This document shows, piece after piece, positions 62,604 through 64,000 of a DNA stretch of 64,000 nt. Source of the stretch: Euborellia annulipes (lineage: Eukaryota > Arthropoda > Insecta > Dermaptera > Anisolabididae); assembly GCA_023213315.1 (NCBI GenBank), contig JAKCPI010013885.1, positions 1-64,000 on the forward strand, read 5' to 3'. The notes below the pieces were generated by a model. The model was given only the letters and a program-made list of their open reading frames with translations. It was not told where the DNA came from and made no database searches. Numbering within the stretch: the first letter of the stretch is position 1; each line of letters opens with the position of its first letter. Made by a program: the position numbers and the translations under genes.

Positions 62604-64000
62604 TCATCCTCCTTTCTCTTCTCGTCGTCATAATCATCATCACCACCAGCAAGGGGATTCCCCAAATCTCATTGTCTGTAACTCGCCTTTTGTGTATGTA
62701 CGTGTGATAAACGCCCACATCGATTAAACCTAATTCTTCGTGGGAGACGGACCGGAAAGATGTATATAATAAACAGAACAAAGGACTAAGGGATCATCTT
62801 TCTCCACTATAAGTGAATTATAATATAATCATAATATTGATACATATTGCACTTTTTTAAATGAGACTGTTTTATTAAGTATTTCTAAGTCAATGTAGTA
62901 TTGTAATTGTATTTATTTTAAAATATTTGTAATCTAAATAAATTGTAAATAAATATGTAATTTTATGGTTATTTATCTAAATTCATTGTGTGATTATTTA
63001 TTTCCTATTTCTTATTTTTTGAAAGAGAAATTTTTTTTACTAGCCGCGGCACCTGCCTTCTGCAGTTATTTCAACAATAATGAGAGAGAGATCTAACGGT
63101 TTTAACGGGAAATAGGAGCTAAAGCTGTTACACTATTAATGTTAATAAATCGCGTTAAGATCATGCCTATCAGAAAGCTTTATTTGGACTGTCACGTCTC
63201 TATTTTGTCCGTTAATTTTTCAAATTATTTTAATTTATTTAAGGTTGTTCGGACATTAAAGCACTTTCCTTGATTAAAAGCTAATTTTTTAATATGTTAT
63301 TAATCACTATCAAATACGTATAAAATAAAATTTTGAAGCAGATCTGACACAGGGTTATCGTGTAATTAATTTTTAAAAAATTGAAATTTAACATGTAGCC
63401 TATGGGGAATAACGACGAAACGCACACATATCGAATTATATAGCCACCTCTGCAATAGATACAAAAACAAAAAAACTTACATTTTATTAATTCACTTCCG
63501 AGGAATATGTTAAAAATAAAATCAAAAGTTTCTGCCGACCGCTTTTAAAGATATATTTTAACAAGAAAGTCAAAAAAATTCTCCAAAATGACAGTCGCTA
63601 ATATTTAAAAATAATGAATTCTCGAGAGTCAGACCAGCCTGGCAACGTCGCATAACATAAGTGTCTTATCTCTATGTCAGATACATTTTTTTTTTCAATT
63701 TTACAATATTTTTTCTCGCAAATCGTCCATTGTGTTTAAACTGATTTGCATTAAACATTGTAATATATTAAATAAAATAAAATTTAAGGCGTTTAAGATT
63801 TAAAATAGATAGTTGATGAATGCAATGTTGCCAGTTCTATATTACGTGAAATACTGCTCAAGTCGAAAGTCATTCATTTATTATTTTTGGTAATTAAATT
63901 ATTAACTTAATCCAATTATAAACTATGATAGGTCACGACTAAATTATAATAAGGAATTTTGGCATTCAAATTTTTAATTTTATTTAAAAAAAAATTTAGA
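62604..64000. other. Uricase 3' UTR and AT-rich downstream DNA
   Basis: 62604-62950 is probably the uricase 3' UTR, with AATAAA-type signals at 62769-62774, 62937-62942 and 62949-62954. Beyond this, no gene or bounded repeat was recognised. Confidence 0.5.

Overview
This window is nuclear DNA of an animal, most probably an arthropod. It is very AT-rich, protein genes are sparse, and the intergenic and intronic sequence is packed with small transposons. The two clearest gene types are a tandem cluster of intronless divergent ionotropic receptors (IRs, a protostome chemosensory family) and an intron-split uricase. I cannot name the species from the sequence.

Layout. 1-5.6 kb: AT-rich repeats, perhaps minus-strand exons of an unknown gene. 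5.6-16.5 kb: three full-length plus-strand IR genes (5807-7645, 11273-13126, 14586-16487) and a 5' remnant of a fourth (about 7840-8045) cut by a tRNA-derived SINE. The upstream modules are duplicated with the genes, and the middle gene looks like a mosaic of its neighbours. 20-32.2 kb: a three-exon gene I do not recognise (20057-20338, 28763-28895, 31983-32228), with introns full of mobile DNA. 32.3-56.4 kb: essentially gene-free, with two weak promoter or first-exon candidates. 56.7-62.6 kb: a five-exon uricase (358 residues) with the Lys/Thr/His catalytic set and a C-terminal AKL peroxisome signal. 62.6-64 kb: uricase 3' end and AT-rich DNA.

Mobile DNA. (1) A dispersed element of about 0.65-1.0 kb is present in more than 20 copies. 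It starts with a hairpin (AAATCTGGTGTGAC...) and ends with GGTAAGAGAAAGTA. Many copies carry GTTACCATGGCAAC, which matches the RFX X-box. (2) hAT-type MITEs have intact 8-bp target duplications, including a 2.4-kb composite bounded by two MITE copies. (3) Other elements are a PIF/Harbinger-like element with a broken Myb-like ORF, pogo/Tigger relics, tRNA-derived SINEs, long foldback elements, a 142-bp-arm palindrome and a 144-bp tandem array.

The most interesting signal is a set of inverted-repeat elements, scattered across the whole window, whose arms carry hammerhead-ribozyme-like motifs. Each has CTGANGA (or a one-base variant), a short stem II, then GAAA plus a palindromic ACGT or ATAT plus the cleavage base, with flanks that pair as stem I. 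The arrangement suggests type I hammerheads with a minimal stem III that could act as dimers, as described for Penelope-like elements and retrozymes. I saw no reverse-transcriptase ORF here.
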